This document shows, piece by piece, positions 63,043-64,000 of a stretch of DNA of 64,000 nt; within the stretch, counting starts at the first letter, position 1, and each line of letters starts with the position of its first letter. Source of the DNA: Alphaproteobacteria bacterium (GTDB lineage Bacteria > Pseudomonadota > Alphaproteobacteria > Micavibrionales > Micavibrionaceae); contig NVTV01000002.1 in NCBI GenBank assembly GCA_002401695.1, forward strand, positions 434,001 through 498,000, in the 5' to 3' direction. The position numbers and the translations under genes are program-made. The notes under the pieces are model-generated. The model was given only the letters and a program-made list of their open reading frames with translations, was not told where the DNA came from and ran no database searches.

Positions 63043-64000
63043 ATGGATATTTTGAGTCTTCTTCAAGAAACCGGACAGAATATATGGATCTACGGTGGAG
63101 CGTTTATCATCGTTCTCAGTATTCTCGTTTTTGTGCATGAGTGGGGGCACTATATCGTCGCGCGTATGTGCGGGGTGCATGTTAATATGTTCTCTATTGG
63201 CTTTGGTCGAGAGATTTGGGGTTTTAACGATAAATCCGGCACGCGGTGGAAACTGTCTTTGATCCCTTTGGGTGGCTATGTACAGCTTTTCGGGGACACT
63301 GATCCGGCCAGTGCAGGACACAGCGATTCTGTGGAAGGCGAAGATGGCGAAGTCCGTGAAATGACGCAGGCGGAAAAAGAAATGGCTTTCTTCACTAAAC
63401 CGTTATGGCAACGCGCTGCGGTTGTTTTTGCAGGGCCTGCTATTAACTATATTTTTGCGGTTATTTTGTTGACCGGCCTCTATGTTGCACATGGAAAACC
63501 GATCTCTCCGCCAACTGCCGCCGCCATTATTGGAGAGAGCAGCGCAGATAAACACGGCTTTATGCCGCATGATATTATTGTTTCAATTGATGGCAAGCGT
63601 ATAGATTCTTTCGGCGATATCCGTCGTGAAATGATGGTTGCTTTGGATGAAGAAAGGCATTTTGTTATCAAGCGTGGTGATGAACGTGTCGATATACATG
63701 CAAGACCCGAACGTATGGCAATGGAGGATCGCTTTGGCTTTAAAAGCTCCATTGGTCTTTTGGGCTTAATCAGTGCAGAGCAAGGTATTTTGATCAGCAG
63801 GATCACACATGTGAACGGTGTCGCTGTTAACAGCCCCGAAGCCGCCTTGACCGAAATCGAAAATCGTTTGGACACGACCTTCATCATTAGCATGAAGCGC
63901 GGTGATGATACGCAGAACTTAACCATCAGTCCGGTTTCCAGCATGAACCAACATTTGGGAACAGCGGCAAGCGTGGAAGAAGAGGCGCTCTATCTTTCTA
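63043..64000 (+). CDS. rseP: Site-2 protease RseP, N-terminal part (runs past the window end)
   Basis: The frame starts at ATG 63043 and remains open to base 64000 (about 319 residues). It has the membrane zinc-protease motif VFVHEWGHYIVAR (His32, Glu33, His36), followed by FSIGFGREIWGF and SLIPLGGYVQLFGD. A PDZ domain with HGFMPHDIIVSIDGKRIDSF follows and a second PDZ has begun. RseP-type proteases cut anti-sigma factors and signal-peptide remnants within the membrane. The second metal motif (NxxPxxxLDGG) would lie beyond the window. Confidence 0.96.
   Translation, partial: MDILSLLQETGQNIWIYGGAFIIVLSILVFVHEWGHYIVARMCGVHVNMFSIGFGREIWGFNDKSGTRWKLSLIPLGGYVQLFGDTDPASAGHSDSVEGEDGEVREMTQAEKEMAFFTKPLWQRAAVVFAGPAINYIFAVILLTGLYVAHGKPISPPTAAAIIGESSADKHGFMPHDIIVSIDGKRIDSFGDIRREMMVALDEERHFVIKRGDERVDIHARPERMAMEDRFGFKSSIGLLGLISAEQGILISRITHVNGVAVNSPEAALTEIENRLDTTFIISMKRGDDTQNLTISPVSSMNQHLGTAASVEEEALYLS

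Overview
The window looks like chromosomal DNA of a moderately AT-rich alphaproteobacterium. The main evidence is gene order: parE, glnA and nnrD lie together; tig-clpP-lon-hupB is followed by a 14-subunit nuo cluster; rnj-DUF1467-proS-lolC-lolD-dnaE is followed by rpsB-tsf-pyrH-frr-uppS-cdsA-dxr-rseP. LptD and LolCD indicate a Gram-negative outer membrane with LPS and lipoprotein sorting. Family-level placement cannot be made from sequence alone; a deep, non-Rhizobiales lineage (for example Micavibrio-like) is only a guess. Both window ends cut genes (a DEAD-box helicase and rseP).

Layout. 1-12.9 kb: helicase C-terminus, lptD, an SLC13-type transporter, a membrane-anchored coiled-coil protein, a YdbH-like protein, parE, a secreted protein of unknown function, and glnA. 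12.9-20.3 kb: tRNA-His followed by a 116-bp tandem repeat that copies the tRNA 3' end, then an nnrD lacking its epimerase half, tRNA-Leu, tig, clpP, lon, hupB and tRNA-Val. 20.3-45.1 kb: the complex I genes nuoA to nuoN in canonical order but repeatedly interrupted. A membrane O-acyltransferase/SGNH-esterase pair sits between a truncated and an intact nuoA; a secreted protein lies between nuoD and nuoE; a dioxygenase-like group plus an antisense purL-(membrane protein)-purQ block lies between nuoF and nuoG; a MazG-like pyrophosphohydrolase lies between nuoG and nuoH; and an antisense small gene lies between nuoI and nuoJ. 45.1-53.3 kb: birA, coaX, rnj, DUF1467, a small secreted protein, an archaeal/eukaryal-type proS, lolC, and a lolD with an acidic N-terminal extension. 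53.3-64 kb: dnaE, then the conserved translation/lipid block from rpsB to rseP.

Functionally the region joins energy conservation (complex I), protein quality control (trigger factor, ClpP, Lon), nitrogen and purine assimilation (GlnA, PurL/PurQ), cofactor repair and synthesis (NnrD, BirA, CoaX), envelope biogenesis (LptD, LolCD, UppS, CdsA, RseP) and replication/translation (ParE, DnaE, S2, EF-Ts, RRF). I did not recognise a self-contained novel defence or mobile system. The most notable structures are the rtT-like tRNA-His tail repeats, the partial nuoA duplication bracketing an acyltransferase cassette, the antisense purine genes inside the nuo cluster, and the foreign-looking prolyl-tRNA synthetase at a canonical alphaproteobacterial locus.
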